From: Zea mays
Taxonomy: Eukaryota; Streptophyta; Magnoliopsida; Poales; Poaceae
Direction of reading: 5' to 3'
DNA: 64,000 nt
Assembly (NCBI RefSeq): GCF_902167145.1
Contig: NC_050100.1
Location: 192,565,439-192,629,438 of the forward strand
Below are positions 33,340 through 45,565 of this stretch, piece after piece; position 1 is the first letter of the stretch, and each line of letters starts with the position of its first letter. A program made the position numbers and the translations under genes. The notes under the pieces were generated by a model. It was not told the DNA's origin and ran no database searches. It saw only the letters and a list, made by a program, of their open reading frames with translations.

Positions 33340-33965
33340 AAGGATCGTTCGGTCGTTCTTTGATCGTTCGTCCCCCTGTTCTTAGTTTGTTCGTTCGTTC
33401 GTCCGATCGTTCGTCCGATCGTTCATGGTTCGTTCGTCCGTTCATCCGATCGTTCGTCCGTTCGTTCATCCAAATAATCATTTTACTGCCGTTATGCTGC
33501 CGAAATTCCGATCGTTTGTTCGTTCGATCATTCGATCGTTCATCGTTCGTTCATAGTTCGTTCATAGTCCCTATTCATCGTTCTTCCAGATAATCTTTGT
33601 CCTGCCGTTATGCTGCCAGAATTCCGATCGTTCGTTCGTCCGATCATTCGATCGTTCGTCCGTTCGTTCGTCCAAATAATCTTTTCCCTGTCGTTATGCT
33701 GCCGAAATTCCGATCGTTCGTTCGATCGATCATTCGATCGTTCATCGTTCGTTCATAGTTCCTATTCATCGTTCATCGTTCGTTCATAGTCCCTATTCAT
33801 CGTTCTTCCAGATAATCTTTGTCATGTCGTTATGCTGCCGAAATTCCGATCGTTCGTTTGTTCGTTCGTCCGTTCGTTCGTCCAAATAATCTTTGTCCTG
33901 CTGTTATGCTACCGAAATTCTGATCGTTCGTCCGATCATTCGTTCTTCCGTTCGTTCATAGTTTC
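33340..33965. repeat. Modular repeat rich in GATCGTTCGTTC in the gypsy LTR
   Basis: A module with the core GTTATGCTGCCGAAATTCC followed by a variable run of CGATCGTTCGTTCGTC occurs five times (about 33490, 33605, 33692, 33828 and 33902). The truncated 5' LTR retains two copies (19075 and 19166). Spacing varies from about 75 to 135 bp because the GTTC-type runs expand and contract. Confidence 0.85.
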
Positions 33966-36153
33966 TGTTCATCGTTCATCGTTCGTTCATCATCACTATT
34001 CATCGTTCATCGTTCGTTCATACGGACTATTCACCATCACTATCCACAATTACTATTCATTGTTACTATTCATCATCGTTACTACTCATCGATGATATCT
34101 ATAATAACTTTTCGTGGCCACTATTCATTGTTACTATTCATCGATCATCCGATCGCCCCAAATTTCAACTACTCATCCATCATGTTGTCCAGTCCACCTA
34201 AGACCAGCCAGACCCATATTCCAGTCATACGAACTCCGGTGACTGTGATTTTCCTTCCAGTAGGGAACCTCCCATCTGGTCACCCATCCCAGGTTTCTCC
34301 AAGTTGAGCTTGCTTAACTTTAAGATTCCTTCGAACCAGGATTCCAAACTCAGATTCCAATAATTCTTGTTTCTAAATTCTTATCGAATTATTCCGTATC
34401 CAACCATGTCATCCCTTAAGCATGGTTCATATTCCAGAAAACTCTCAAAATACTCTTGTCCCATATTCTGCCTATAACTCTCCTGTTCATACTAAGTCAG
34501 ACGATTCATTCATCACTATTCTCACCAACAGTGAACTTCACTGTGCTACACCACATACACCCAGCTATAAATACACCCAGCTACCCTCTACCTATCCACA
34601 CACACTCAAAACGCTCAGCCAAGGCAAACACCCCACCCACTCAGTTACTCTGCTCTGCCGGCTACACGCATAGTGTCGCTTCGCCTCCAGTCCACCCTCC
34701 TGGTAAGCACCTCCGCTCCACCACCAGTAATATCACAACACCACATGACACAGATTCTACTCAAGACTCTACCCATCCATATATCACTATTCTGACCACT
34801 ATACTAAATATTTGTTGGTATACTTGCTGGTTTGTATGTTTGCTTGCTCATGTTGCATAGTTATCGGAGCATTCGTGCCGTCTCGCGGAGGCCAGATCTG
34901 CAAGTCTACGCTAGGCGGTGGAGCCAGAAGCCAGTTCCGCGAGCTCTCCTTCCCCCTTCGCCGGATAAGCATGGCAAGCTCACTGGATCCCTTTGATGCA
35001 TAAATTACCTATGATTTTTCAACCACAACCCTCAGCCTGTTATTTTATGCATGATATGATTTTGAGACAAGTTATTATGGCCACCCAGCCGCTTGCCGCA
35101 ATCAATCCTTGATATATTTGTTCCAAATGAATTGAGAAAAGGTGTGAGTTTTCAAAAGAAAATGCTTTTCAAAATGTGTATGATGAAGGGTTTTCACCCT
35201 TATCACCTTTGAGTAGGGATGATCAGGGACTCCATGGTTTAGGGGAGGGCCTAAGGTGATGGCTCAGCTGGTTTAGGCGTGAGCAGAAGGATTGTCCCCT
35301 CATATAAGGACCGGTTTGTCATCTTTCACTACCTATACTCATGATAAGTACAACCACTCGAGACTGTGTGGGCAGTCACTCAATCTGAACTCGTACGGTC
35401 CAACCCCAGGGTTATGAAGGCTAGGGAGCACCGGGAGGATAAGGAGGGGGGATGTTTTGTCTGGTTTGGACATGGTGTTGGCCTGACTCCTTCCGATATA
35501 ACCATTAAGGTTAGGACGTGCGAGGAAAGAAAGAGATTCAGATTCGGATCTCATTGATCATGAGATCGCGGAGCCGGACTAGTGGGTAAAGTGTACCCCT
35601 CTGCGTAGAGTTCAAACCTATTCGAATAGTCTGTGTCCACAAGAATGGACGAGTCTGGTGTGGTATGACAATTAGTGTTTTGTTTTAAAAAAGGTGTGTT
35701 TGAGAAAAGTGGTTTTTAAAAGGTCCGGCGGTTGAGCCGTGAGCTATGGTGGACGGGAAGTCCAGTAACTGTTTTTGAAAATGAAAACCAGTGGGAAACT
35801 ACTGAGATACCTGGATGGTTTAGTCCAGGGGATTTTGTTCTAATATTGAAAAACTTCCTGCTCCTTTGGGAGAGGATGCGCTTTGAAAAATACAAAATGT
35901 TTTACAAAACAACCTTGCATAAAATATTGTTGTTTCTGCAAAATATCCTGAGCTCCACATATTCCATGCATTATATCTGATTTCCCCATTCCGCGGGTGA
36001 AGGTGGGCTGCTGAGTACATTTGTACTCACCCTTGCTTATTTGTTGTTTTTTCAGAAAAAGGAGATCGGGTAAGAGTTACGACTGTTCCCAACCTTGCTT
36101 GTGGCTGTTGGACCGCTGATTTGCTTCGCTGCGTATATCGGGCTGCTTCAGCC

Positions 36154-36505
36154 AATGTTTTGTCCGGTTTGGACATGGTGGTGGCCTGACTCCTTCCGGT
36201 ATAACCATTAAGGTTAGGACGTGCGAGGAAAGAAAGAGATTCGGATTTGGATCTCATTGATCATGAGATCGCAGATCCGGACTAGTGGGTAAACTGTACC
36301 CCTCTACGCAGAGTTCAAACCTACTCGAATAGTCTGTGTCCACAGGAATGGACGAGTCTAGTGTGGTATGCCAATTAGTGTTTTGTTTTCAAAAAAGGGT
36401 GCGTTTGAGAAAAGTGGTTTTTAAAAGGTCTGGCGGTTGAGCCGTGAGCTATGGTGGACGGGAAGTCCAGTAGCTGTTTTTGAAAATAAAAACCAGTGGG
36501 AAACT
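36154..36505 (+). repeat. Second LTR fragment of the same gypsy family, fused to the 3' LTR
   Basis: Matches the LTR segment at about 35449-35800 but carries its own substitutions, so it is not a simple copy of the adjacent sequence. It is joined directly after 36153 and is cut by the Ji-like element at 36506. The last five bases (AAACT) should be that element's target duplication. It is probably the product of recombination between two related LTRs. Confidence 0.75.
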
Positions 36506-37735
36506 TGAGAGCACCTAGAGGGGGGGGGGTGAATAGGTGATCCTATAAAAACTTAAAACTTAAAGCCACACAACTTGATTAAGGGTTAGCACAATGAAAT
36601 CAAGTGGCTAAGGACCGAGCTCTTGTGAAACACAATAGTCACAATGAGAACAAGCACAAGAGACACGATGGTTTATCCCGTGGTTCGGCCAAGTACAACA
36701 CTTGCCTAATCCACGTTGTGGCGTCCCAATGGACGAGGGTTGCACTCAACCCCTTTCAAGTGATCCAAAGATCCACTTGAATACCACGGTGTTTTTCTTT
36801 CTTTCACTATATCCCGTTTGCGAGGAATCTCCACAACTTGGAGCCTCTCGCCCTTACAAATGATGATCACAAAGAAACACATATGTAAGGGAGGGAAAAG
36901 CAACACACACAAATCCCAGCAATACGCACACACAAACCAAGTCTTGAGCTCAAATGAAACACAACAATTTCACCACTAGAACAGAGCTCAAATCACTAAG
37001 AATGTCAATCGAGTGTGCGAAGATGAAGTGCGGGAGTCTTAGAATGTTCAGAGTATGCTTGGTGTTCTCATCCATGCGCATAGGGGCCCTTTTATAGCCC
37101 CAAGGCAGCTAGGAGCCGTTGAGAGCAATCCAGGAAGGCAATTATTGCCTTCTGTCGGGTGGCGCACCAGACAGTCCGGTGTGCCACCGGACAGGCACTG
37201 TACAGCGTCTGGTGCAGATTGCTTTCCTAAATTGGCACAACCGACCGTTGAAGATTTGGAGTCGTTGGCACACTGGACACTGTCCGGTGCATACCAGACA
37301 GTCCGGTGCCCCCATCAGACCGTTGGCTCGGCCACGCGTCACGCGCGGATTGCGCGGCCGACCATTGGCTCACCGGACAGTCCGGTGAATTTTAGCCGTA
37401 CGCCCCCGACGAATTCCCGAGAGCGGCCAGTTGACCAGACGCCAGCCTGGCGCACCGGACACTGTCCGGTGCACCACCGGACAGTCCGGTGTACCCAAAC
37501 TGCGCAGAGTCCTGGCTGCCCCAGCCAAGTCTTTTTCCTTTTGTCTTTTCTCTGATTCTAGCACTTAGACAAATATGTTAGTACATAAAAACCAATGTAC
37601 TAAGTCTAGAATCATACCTTGTACCTTGATTTTCACTTCTTGAGTCTTTGGCACAATTTAACACTTAAACCATTTGTGTTGGACACTTAATCACCAAAAT
37701 ACTTAGAAATGGCCCAAGGGCACATTTCCCTTTCA
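36506..37735 (-). repeat. 3' LTR of the Ji-like element
   Basis: Plus strand TGAGAGCACC ... CCCTTTCA, 1,230 bp. It is followed on the right by the complement of the polypurine tract (ATCTCCCCCTTTTTGGTG). It carries several palindromic motifs of the CACCGGACAGTCCGGTG type between about 37150 and 37500, as Sirevirus LTRs do. Confidence 0.9.
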
Positions 37736-39174
37736 ATCTCCCCCTTTTTGGTGATTTATGCCAACACAACAAAAAGCAACTAAAAGAAGTGCAACATCAA
37801 TGCAATTTTGAACAGGAAATGTTTTTGATTCAAATTTGGCATATTTGGATCATTCTTTGCCACCACTTGGTTTGTTTTTGAAAATCAAACTCAATTTCCT
37901 ATCTCTAAGTCAACCACACTTGTTGAGACATAAAGAGAGGTATTCCAAGAGAAATTGATCAAAGAATCAAAAACTTCCCCTTTTTCTCATAATCAAACAT
38001 TCTCCCCACAAGAGACCAACTTTTGACAATAAGAGACACTAAGAGAGTTAAGACACTAAGAGAATTTAACTCTACTATTTTTAAAATTCTCAAGTGGTAG
38101 CTGATCTGTAGTAGAGATGGCAATGGGTACCCGCGACCCGATACCCGATGGGTATTTACTCCATTAGGGTATGTATGTGGGCTAAATATTCTACCCGTGG
38201 GTCTGTTATTGGGCAAAAATCTTCACCCAATGGGTAAACGGGTATTAGAACGTTCTACCTTCACCCATACCCGTTAACCCATGGGTATAAAATACCCAAT
38301 ATAAACTTAGCCCAAATATGAATTCGGACTTTAGTCATCCATCTTTTTTACAATTTAACAACCTTTTAGGCCATAATATCATAGAAGGCTTAACGACAAT
38401 TTAATGACCATGTAATGTGCTATGTAGTACTGTACTAGTGTTACTACTTTATCCAATTATCTTTGGTGTGTTGAATGCATGGTTAAATGATGCTAGAAAT
38501 TTTGTAATGATATTTAGATGGATATACTTGACATTTGTATAATATAATATTTTTGATAGATGTTTATTTTTTGTGGGTACGGGTGACCCGATGGGTGACC
38601 CATACCCACGTGGGTATGGGTATGGGGGTAAATCCATACCCACCAGTGTATATGGGTGACCCGATGGGGTTATTTTTTTGTCGTAGGTACGGGTATGGGT
38701 TAGTAATACCCGGTGGGTATTTACCCATTGCCATCTCTAATCTGTAGTAGCTGATCCATTTTGCTTGCTTTGGCCTTAATTTCTCCCCCTTTGGCATCAA
38801 GCACCAAAACGGGATCATTTTTGGCCCTTTAACCTCATTGCCTCACCAAAATCTTCAATTAGGAGTAAAAAGGCAATAAGAGCACGGAGATGAACTTGAA
38901 TTAAATTACCCTCTCATCGGAGTGCAGTGGAAGTCTTTCATGGTCCAAGTCCACCTTTCCCTTTCAATCTACTTTTGAGACTAAAACAAATAAACTCAAG
39001 CACAAGGTTAGTCTCAAAGTGTCAAGTTGTAGCATGCCTCCCCCTAAATAAGCGCATCACTTGCAAATGGACTTGTGAGGTCCGAGAATCATGAGTTCAA
39101 CTTGAGCACCATAAATAAGCAACAATATGCATAAAAGAACATGATCAAAGGCATAAACACATGTATGCTATAGA
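37736..39174 (-). other. 3' untranslated region of the Ji-like element
   Basis: Non-coding between pol and the 3' LTR. It contains several CTCCCCCTTT-type runs (polypurine tracts on the minus strand, for example 37738, 38782 and 39041), as known for Sireviruses, plus a hAT insertion. No envelope-like ORF is present. Confidence 0.65.
38112..38739. mobile_element. hAT-type non-autonomous element, copy 1
   Basis: Starts TAGAGATGGCAATGGG and ends CCCATTGCCATCTCTA, 16-bp perfect inverted termini. It is flanked by the 8-bp duplication ATCTGTAG (38104-38111 and 38740-38747), the target-site size of hAT elements. It is 628 bp with no transposase. The interior is rich in TACCCG/CGGGTA repeats pointing both ways. 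Confidence 0.93.
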
Positions 39175-41957
39175 TCAATCCAAGTTACGCGAATCTAAGA
39201 CATTTAGCTCACTACGCAGCCTGCAAAAGGTCTTCTCATCTAAAGGCTTGGTAAAGATATCGGCTAGCTGGTTCTCGGTGCTAACATAAAACACTTCGAT
39301 ATCTCCCTTTTGCTGGTGGTCTCTCAAAAAGTGATGTCGGATGTCTATGTGCTTAGTGCGGCTGTGTTCAACAGGATTATCCACCATGCAGATTGCACTC
39401 TCATTGTCACATAGGAGTGGGACTTTGCTCAGATTGTAGCCGAAGTCCCTGAGGGTTTGCCTCATCCAAAGTAGTTGCGCGCAACACTGTCTTGCGGCAA
39501 CATACTCTGCCTCAGCAGTGGATAGAGCAACGGAATTTTGTTTCTTAGAACTCCAAGACACCAGGGACCTTCCTAAGAATTGGCACGTCCCTGATGTACT
39601 CTTCCTATCAACCTTGCATCCAGCATAATCGGAGTCTGAGTATCCAATCAAGTCAAAGGTTGACCCTTTTGGATACCAGATCCCGAAGCAACGCGTAGCA
39701 ACTAAATATCTAAGTATTCGCTTAACAGCCACAAGGTGACACTCCCTTGGGTCGGATTGAAATCTAGCACACATGCATACGCTAAGCATAATATCCGGTC
39801 TACTAGCACATAAGTAAAGCAAAGAACCTATCATAGACTGGTATGCCTTTTGATCAACGGACTTACCTCCTTTGTTGAGGTCGACATGTCCGTTGGTTCC
39901 CATTTGAGTCTTGGCGGGCTTGGCGTCCTTCATCCCGAACCGCTTGATCAAGTCTTGCGTGTACTTCGTTTGGGAGATGAGGGTGCCGTCCTTGAGTTGC
40001 TTCACTTGGAACCCAAGGAAGTAGTTCAACTCGCCCATCATCGACATCTCAAATTTTTGAGTCATCACCCTGCTAAACTCTTCACAAGACTTTTGGTTAG
40101 AAGAACCAAATATTATGTCATCGACATAAATTTGGCATACAAATAAGTCACCATCACAAGTCTTAGTGAATAAAGTTGGATCGACTTTCCCAACCTTGAA
40201 AGCATTAGTAATTAGAAAGTCTCTAAGGCATTCATACCATGCTCTTGGGGCTTGCTTAAGTCCATAGAGCGCCTTAGAGAGCTTACACACGTGGTCGGGG
40301 TCTTGTTCATCCTCAAAGCCAGGGGTTGCTCTACGTACACCTCCTCCTTGATTGGCCCATTGAGGAAAGCGCTCTTCACATCCATTTGGAATAACTTGAA
40401 AGAATGGTGAGCGGCATAGGCTAACAAAATGCGAATAGACTCTAGCCTGGCCACAGGAGCAAAAGTCTCCTCAAAGTCCAAACCTGCGACTTGGGCATAA
40501 CCTTTTGCCACAAGTCGTGCCTTGTTCCTTGTCACCACCCTGTGCTCGTCCTTTTGTTCCTGTGGTCGCACATCTCTGATCGCCATGGTGCGTATTGCGG
40601 CTGTTGGAACATCTTCTTCATCTACATCATCAAGATCAACTTGCTCTCTTGGAGAGCCATTAGTCTCATCAAATACAACGTCGCTAGAGACTTCAACCAA
40701 ACCCGATGATTTGTTGAAGACTCTATACGCCTTTGTATTTGAGTCATAACCTAACAAAAACTCTTCTACAGCTTTGGGAGCAAATTTAGAATTCTTACCT
40801 TTCTTCACTAGAATGTAGCATTTACTCCCAAATACACGAAAATATGAAACATTGGGTTTGTTACCGGTTAGGAGTTCGTACGGCGTCTTCTTGAGGAGGC
40901 GATGAAGGTAGACCCGGTTTATGGCGTGGCAAGCCGTGTTCACGGCTTCCGACCAAAACCGCTCGGGCGTCTTGAACTCTCCAAGCATCGTTCTCGCCAT
41001 GTCTATGAGCGTCCTGTTCTTCCTCTCTACCACACCGTTTTGCTGTAGTGTGTAGAGAGCGGAGAACTCGTGCTTGATTCCTTCCTCTTCAAGGTACTCC
41101 TCCACTTGAAGGTTCTTGAACTCGGACCCGTTGTCGCTCCTTATCTTCTTCACCTTGAGCTCAAATTCATTTTGATCTCTCCTTAGGAAGCGCTTGAGGG
41201 TCCCTTGGGTTTCAGATTTATCCTGCAAAAAGAATACCCAAGTGAAGCGGGAAAAATCATCAACTATAACAAGACCATACTTACTTCCCCCGATGCTGAG
41301 GTAGGCGACGGGTCCGAAGAGGTCCATATGCAGCAGCTCCAGGGGTCTTGATGTGGTCATCACGTTCTTGCTGTGATGAGCATTTCCCACTTGTTTACCT
41401 GCTTGACAAGCTGCACAAGGTCTATCTTTTTCGAAAGTTACATTTGTTAGACCTAACACATGTTCCCCCTTTAGAAGCTTATGAAGGTTCTTCATCCCAA
41501 CATGTGCTAGACGACGATGCCACAGCCAGCCCATGCTAGTCTTAGCGATTAAGCATGCATCTAGATCGGCCTCCTCCTTCAAAAAATCAACTAAATAGAG
41601 TTTGCCGTCTAGTACACCCTTAAAAGCTAATGAACCATCACTCCTTCTAAAGACAGACACATCTACATTTGTAAATAAGCAATTGTAACCCATATTACAT
41701 AATTGACTAACGGACAATAAGTTATACCCGAGCGATTCAACCAAGAACACATTAGATATGGAATGCTCGGATGAAATAGCTATCTTTCCTAGTCCTTTAA
41801 CCTTGCATTGATTCCCATCACCGAATATGATTGAATCTTGGGAATCTTTGTTCTTGACGTAGGAGGTGAACATCTTCTTCTCCCCCGTCATGTGGTTTGT
41901 GCATCCGCTGTCGATAATCCAGCTTGAGCCCTCAGATACATAAACCTGCAAGGCAAA
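39175..41957 (-). pseudogene. pol: Pol of the Ji-like element, frameshifted and internally deleted
   Basis: From 41957 leftwards: protease ([13 protein letters not shown]), integrase HHCC finger and catalytic core ([27 protein letters not shown]), reverse transcriptase and RNase H ending SELNVLDSRNLD. Compared with the intact Opie-like Pol nearby, about 158 residues are missing in frame near 40560, where integrase sequence joins directly to [11 protein letters not shown], removing the start of reverse transcriptase. A one-base loss in a C-run at about 40321-40325 shifts the frame before [11 protein letters not shown]. The YVDDI motif is intact downstream. The integrase region reads ALYTLQQNG where the Opie-like copy has SPYTPQQNG, consistent with C-to-T decay. 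Confidence 0.9.
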
Positions 41958-43416
41958 TTAGGCTTGGGTTTTAGGTACCCAACTCTTGTTGGGTCCTACA
42001 AGGTTAGTAACAATAGCCTTAGGGACCCAAATGCAAGTTTTATCTCCCTTGCATTTTGCCCCTAATTTCCTAACAACCACTTTCTTATTTTTACATTGGA
42101 GAACAAAATCAGTGTTGCAAGCATGAATAATAGTAGCATTATGCATTTTTCTAGGCATATTAACAACATTTCTTCTAGGCATATGATGAACAACATTTTT
42201 CCTAGGCATATCTCTACCATGCACAAAGGAAGAACTTGAAGCAATCATGGCATGTGAATCATAAGCATTACAACTCCTATTATGATAAGCATTTCTAGAA
42301 AATTTTCTATCATAAATAAATGCATGATTCTTTTGACCATTATTAGCCATAGGAGCCTTCCCCTTTTCCTTGTTGAAAATGGGAGCTCTTTGGCTTGTTA
42401 AGTTCTTGGCTTCCCTCTTGAAGCCAAGCCCATCCTTAATTGAGGGGTGTCTACCAATGGTGTAGGCATCCCTTGCAAATTTCAGTTTATCAAAATCACT
42501 CTTGCTAGTCTTAAGTTGGGCATTAAGACTAGCCATTTCATCATTTAATTTTGCAATAGAGGTAAGGTGCTCAACACATGCATCAACATTAAAGTCCTTA
42601 CACCTATTACAAATTACTACATGTTTAATAAATGAGCTAGATTTATTAGCTACTTCTAACTTAGCATTTAAGTCATCATTAATACCTCTTAAGCTAGCCA
42701 TAGTCTCATGACAATTAGATAATTCAAAATAAAGCATTTCATTCCTTTTAACTTCTAGAGCAAGAGAATTTTGCGCACTCACAAATTTATCATGCTCTTC
42801 ATATAAAAGATCCTCTTGCTTCTCTAACAATATATTCTTCTCATTCAAAGCATCAATTAATTCATTGATCTTATCAATTTTAGTTCTATCTAAACCTTTG
42901 AATAAGCTTGCGTAGTCAACTTCATCATCACTAGACTCATCATCACTTAAAGAAGCATACGTAATAGTACTTCGAGTACTTACCTTCTTCTCCTTTGCCA
43001 TGAGGCAGGTGTGACGCTCGTTGGGGAAGAGAGATGATTTGTTGAAGGCCATGGCGGCGAGTCCTTCGTCGTCGGAGTCAGACGAAGAACAATCCGAGTC
43101 CCATTCTTTTCCAAGGTGTGCCTCGCCCTTAGCCTTCTTGTAAACCTTCTTGTTCTCTCTCTTCTCATTCTTTCCTTGTTCCTGGTCACTATCATTATCG
43201 GGACAATTAGCAATAAAGTGACCAATCTTACCACACTTGAAGCAGGAGTGCTTCCCTTCGTCTTGCTCTTGTTGGGATGCTCCTTGCGACCTTTGAGCGT
43301 CGTCTTGAAGCGCTTGAAGATGAGGGCCATTTCATCCTCATTTAGCCCGGCCGCCTCAACTTGCGCCACCTTGCTAGGTAGCCCCTCCCTGCTGCTTGTT
43401 GCTTTGAGAGCCACGG
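41958..43416 (-). pseudogene. gag: Gag of the Ji-like element, 3' part (remaining piece at 52873-53031)
   Basis: The frame ends with TAA at 41958-41960. It contains a CCHC knuckle (CFKCGKIGHFIANC, about 43210-43250), acidic Ser/Asp stretches and a long coiled-coil-like region. A one-base loss near 43255-43260 separates the knuckle from the upstream frame (residues ALKATSSREG...). At 43416 the Opie-like element interrupts it; sequence resumes at 52873 with PQT and IHEP codons, and the joined reading is seamless. Pol follows in the same frame after the single TAA and a few codons. Confidence 0.85.
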
Positions 43417-44748
43417 TGAAAGTCGCCTAGAGGGGGGGTGAATAGGGCGAAACTGAAATTTACAAATATAGACACAACTACAAGCCGGGTTAGCGTTAGA
43501 AATAAAATCGAGTTCGCGAGAGCGGGTGCAAAAACAAATCGCAAGAGAATAAACAAGTGAGACACGCGGATTTGTTTTACCGAGGTTCGGTTCTCGCAAA
43601 CCTACTCCCCGTTGAGGAGGCCACAAAGGCCGGGTCTCTTTCAACCCTTCCCTCTCTCAAACGGTCCCTCGGACCGAGTGAGCTTTTCTTCTTCTCAATC
43701 AAACGGGAACAAAACTTCCCCACAAGGGCCACCACACAATTGGTGCCTCTTGCCTTGGTTACAATTGAGTTTTGATCACAAGAACAAGTGAGAAAGAAAG
43801 AAAGCGATCCAAGCGCAAGAGCTCAAAAGAACACGGCAAATCTCTCTCGCTAGTCACTAAAGGCTTGAGTGGAATTGGAGAGGATTTGATCTCTTTTGGT
43901 GTGTCTAGAATTGAATGCAAGAGCTCTTGTAGTAGTTGAGAGGTGGAAAAACTTGGATGCCATGAATGGTGGGGTGGTTGGGGTATTTATAGCCCTAACC
44001 ACCAAACTTGACCGTTGGCAGGGTTGTCTGTTCGATGGCGCACCGGACAGTCCGGTGCTCACCGGACAGTCCGGTGCCCCTGCCATGTCATCACTGCAGT
44101 TGGATTCTGACCGTTGGAGCTTCTGACATGTGGGCCCGCCTGGGTGTCCGGTGCACACCGGACAGGTACTGTTTGCTGTCCGGTGTGCCAGTATGGGCAC
44201 GCCTGCCATCTGCGCGCGCTGCGCGCGCATTTATTGCACCGCAGAGAGCCGTTGGCGCGGAGGTAGCCGTTGCTCCGGAGTCGCACCGGACAGTCCGGTG
44301 CACACCGGACAGTCCGGTGAATTATAGTGGACTAGCCGTTGGAGTTTCCCGAAGCTGGCGAGTTCCTGAGGCCGCTTCTCCATGGCGCACCGGACACTGT
44401 CCGGTGTACACCGGACACTGTCCGGTGTACACCGGACAGTCCGGTGAATTATAGCGCGAGTGCCTCTGGAAATTCTCGAAGGTGGCGAGTTTGAGTCTGA
44501 GTCCCCCTGGTGCACCGGACATGTCCGGTGGCACACCGGACAGTCCGGTGCGCCAGACCAGGGGTGCCTTCGGTTGCCCCTTGCTCCTTTGTTGAATCCA
44601 AAACTTGGTCTTTTTATTGGCTGAGTGTGAACCTTTTACACCTGTATAATCTATACACTTGGGCAAACTAGTTAGTCCAATTATTTGTGTTGGGCAATTC
44701 AACCACCAAAATTATTTAGGAACTAGGTATAAGCCTAATTCCCTTTCA
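43417..44748 (-). repeat. 3' LTR of the Opie-like element
   Basis: 1,332 bp, plus strand TGAAAGTCGCC ... CCCTTTCA, with the polypurine-tract complement ATCTCCCCC to its right. It is 20 bp longer than the other LTR because of one extra CACCGGACACTGTCCGGTG-type unit near 44410. Confidence 0.95.
44038..44552. repeat. Palindrome cluster CACCGGAC-GTCCGGTG in the LTR
   Basis: At least seven near-perfect palindromes with centres of 1-3 bases (CACCGGACAGTCCGGTG and CACCGGACACTGTCCGGTG), plus half sites. A matching cluster occurs in the right LTR (52183-52676). Such palindromes are a known conserved feature of Sirevirus LTRs. They look like clustered protein-binding sites or RNA stems. Confidence 0.85.
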
Positions 44749-45565
44749 ATCTCCCCCTTTTTGGTGATTGATGTCAACACAAACCAAAGCAAATTCAAAA
44801 GTGCATAATTGAACTAGTTTGCATAATGTAAGTGCAAAGGTTGCTTGGAATTGAGCCAATATTAATACTTACAAGATATGCATGGATTGTTTCTTTCTTA
44901 TATAACATTTTGGACCACGCTTGCACCACATGTTTTGTTTTTGCAAAATTCTTTTGTAAATTCTTTTCAAAGTTCTTTTGCAAATAGTCAAAGGTAAATG
45001 AATAAGAGTTTGCAAGGCACTTTCAAGTTTTGAAATTTTCTCCCCCTGTTTCAAATGCCTTTCCTTTGACTAAACAAAACTCCCCCTCAAATAAATTCTC
45101 CTCTTAGTGTTCAAGAGGGTTTTAGGATATCACGTTTTGAAAATACTACTTGCTCCCCCTTTAGAACACAAAGAGATACCAAATTTGAAATTTGCAACCA
45201 ATTGAAAATCATATGTTAAAATTAATATTAGTTTGGTGGTGCGGTCCTTTTGCTTTGGGCTCATTTCTCCCCCTTTTTGGCATGAATCGCCAAAAACGGC
45301 ATCATTAGAGCCCTATAGATGACTATTTTCTCCCCTTTGGCAAATGAAACATAGGAGTGAGGATTATACCAAAGACGGAGAGTGGAGCGGAGTGCCGGCG
45401 AAGGATGAGTAGTAGAGTGGAGTGGAAGCCTTGTCTTCGCCGAAGACTCCAATTCCCTTTCAATATACCTATGACTTGGTTTGAAATACACTTGAAAACA
45501 CATTAGTCATAGCATATATAAAAGAGACATGATCAAAGGTACATTTATGAGCAATGTGTGCAAGT
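44749..45565 (-). other. 3' untranslated region with multiple polypurine tracts
   Basis: On the minus strand, GGGGGAG-type tracts occur at about 44751, 45043, 45080, 45152, 45270 and (shorter) 45333. The one adjoining the LTR (AAAAAGGGGGAGAT) is the canonical start for plus-strand synthesis. Repeated tracts upstream of the 3' LTR are an established Sirevirus feature. No ORF is present. Confidence 0.75.

Larger units (their letters stand above)
19063..36153 (+). mobile_element. Non-autonomous gypsy element with about 3.5-kb LTRs (Tekay/Del-like), split by a nested element
   Basis: A plus-strand element with a truncated 5' LTR (about 19063-21570), an initiator-Met primer site, a gag-like frame, a 3-kb interior without protease, reverse transcriptase or integrase, and a 3' LTR starting at 24627. 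That LTR is interrupted after six bases by an 8.1-kb element and resumes at 32754. The 5' LTR lacks about 1 kb at its start. The 3' LTR lacks its last 170 bp, as judged from the 5' copy. The codons before the 3' LTR (NLEDEIPFKWGR) are the typical end of chromovirus Pol. The subfamily assignment is tentative. Confidence 0.8.
32754..36153 (+). repeat. 3' LTR of the 3.5-kb-LTR gypsy element (continuation)
   Basis: Continues the LTR begun at 24627 after the nested element and its duplicated GTAGC. From about 33884 it aligns with the truncated 5' LTR. A TATAAATA box lies at 34566-34573. At 36153 (GCTGCTTCAGCC) it stops about 170 bp short of the end seen in the 5' LTR and is joined to another LTR fragment. 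Confidence 0.88.

Noticed and set aside
36154..36505. Assembly error as the cause of the LTR joint
   Set aside because: The second fragment carries its own substitutions and is cut cleanly by the Ji-like element, so a biological rearrangement is more likely. Long reads would settle it.
44038..44552. Regularly recurring palindromic repeats reminiscent of a CRISPR array
   Set aside because: Spacing is irregular, the repeats lie inside LTRs and recur in each LTR copy, and the genome is eukaryotic. They are Sirevirus LTR palindromes.
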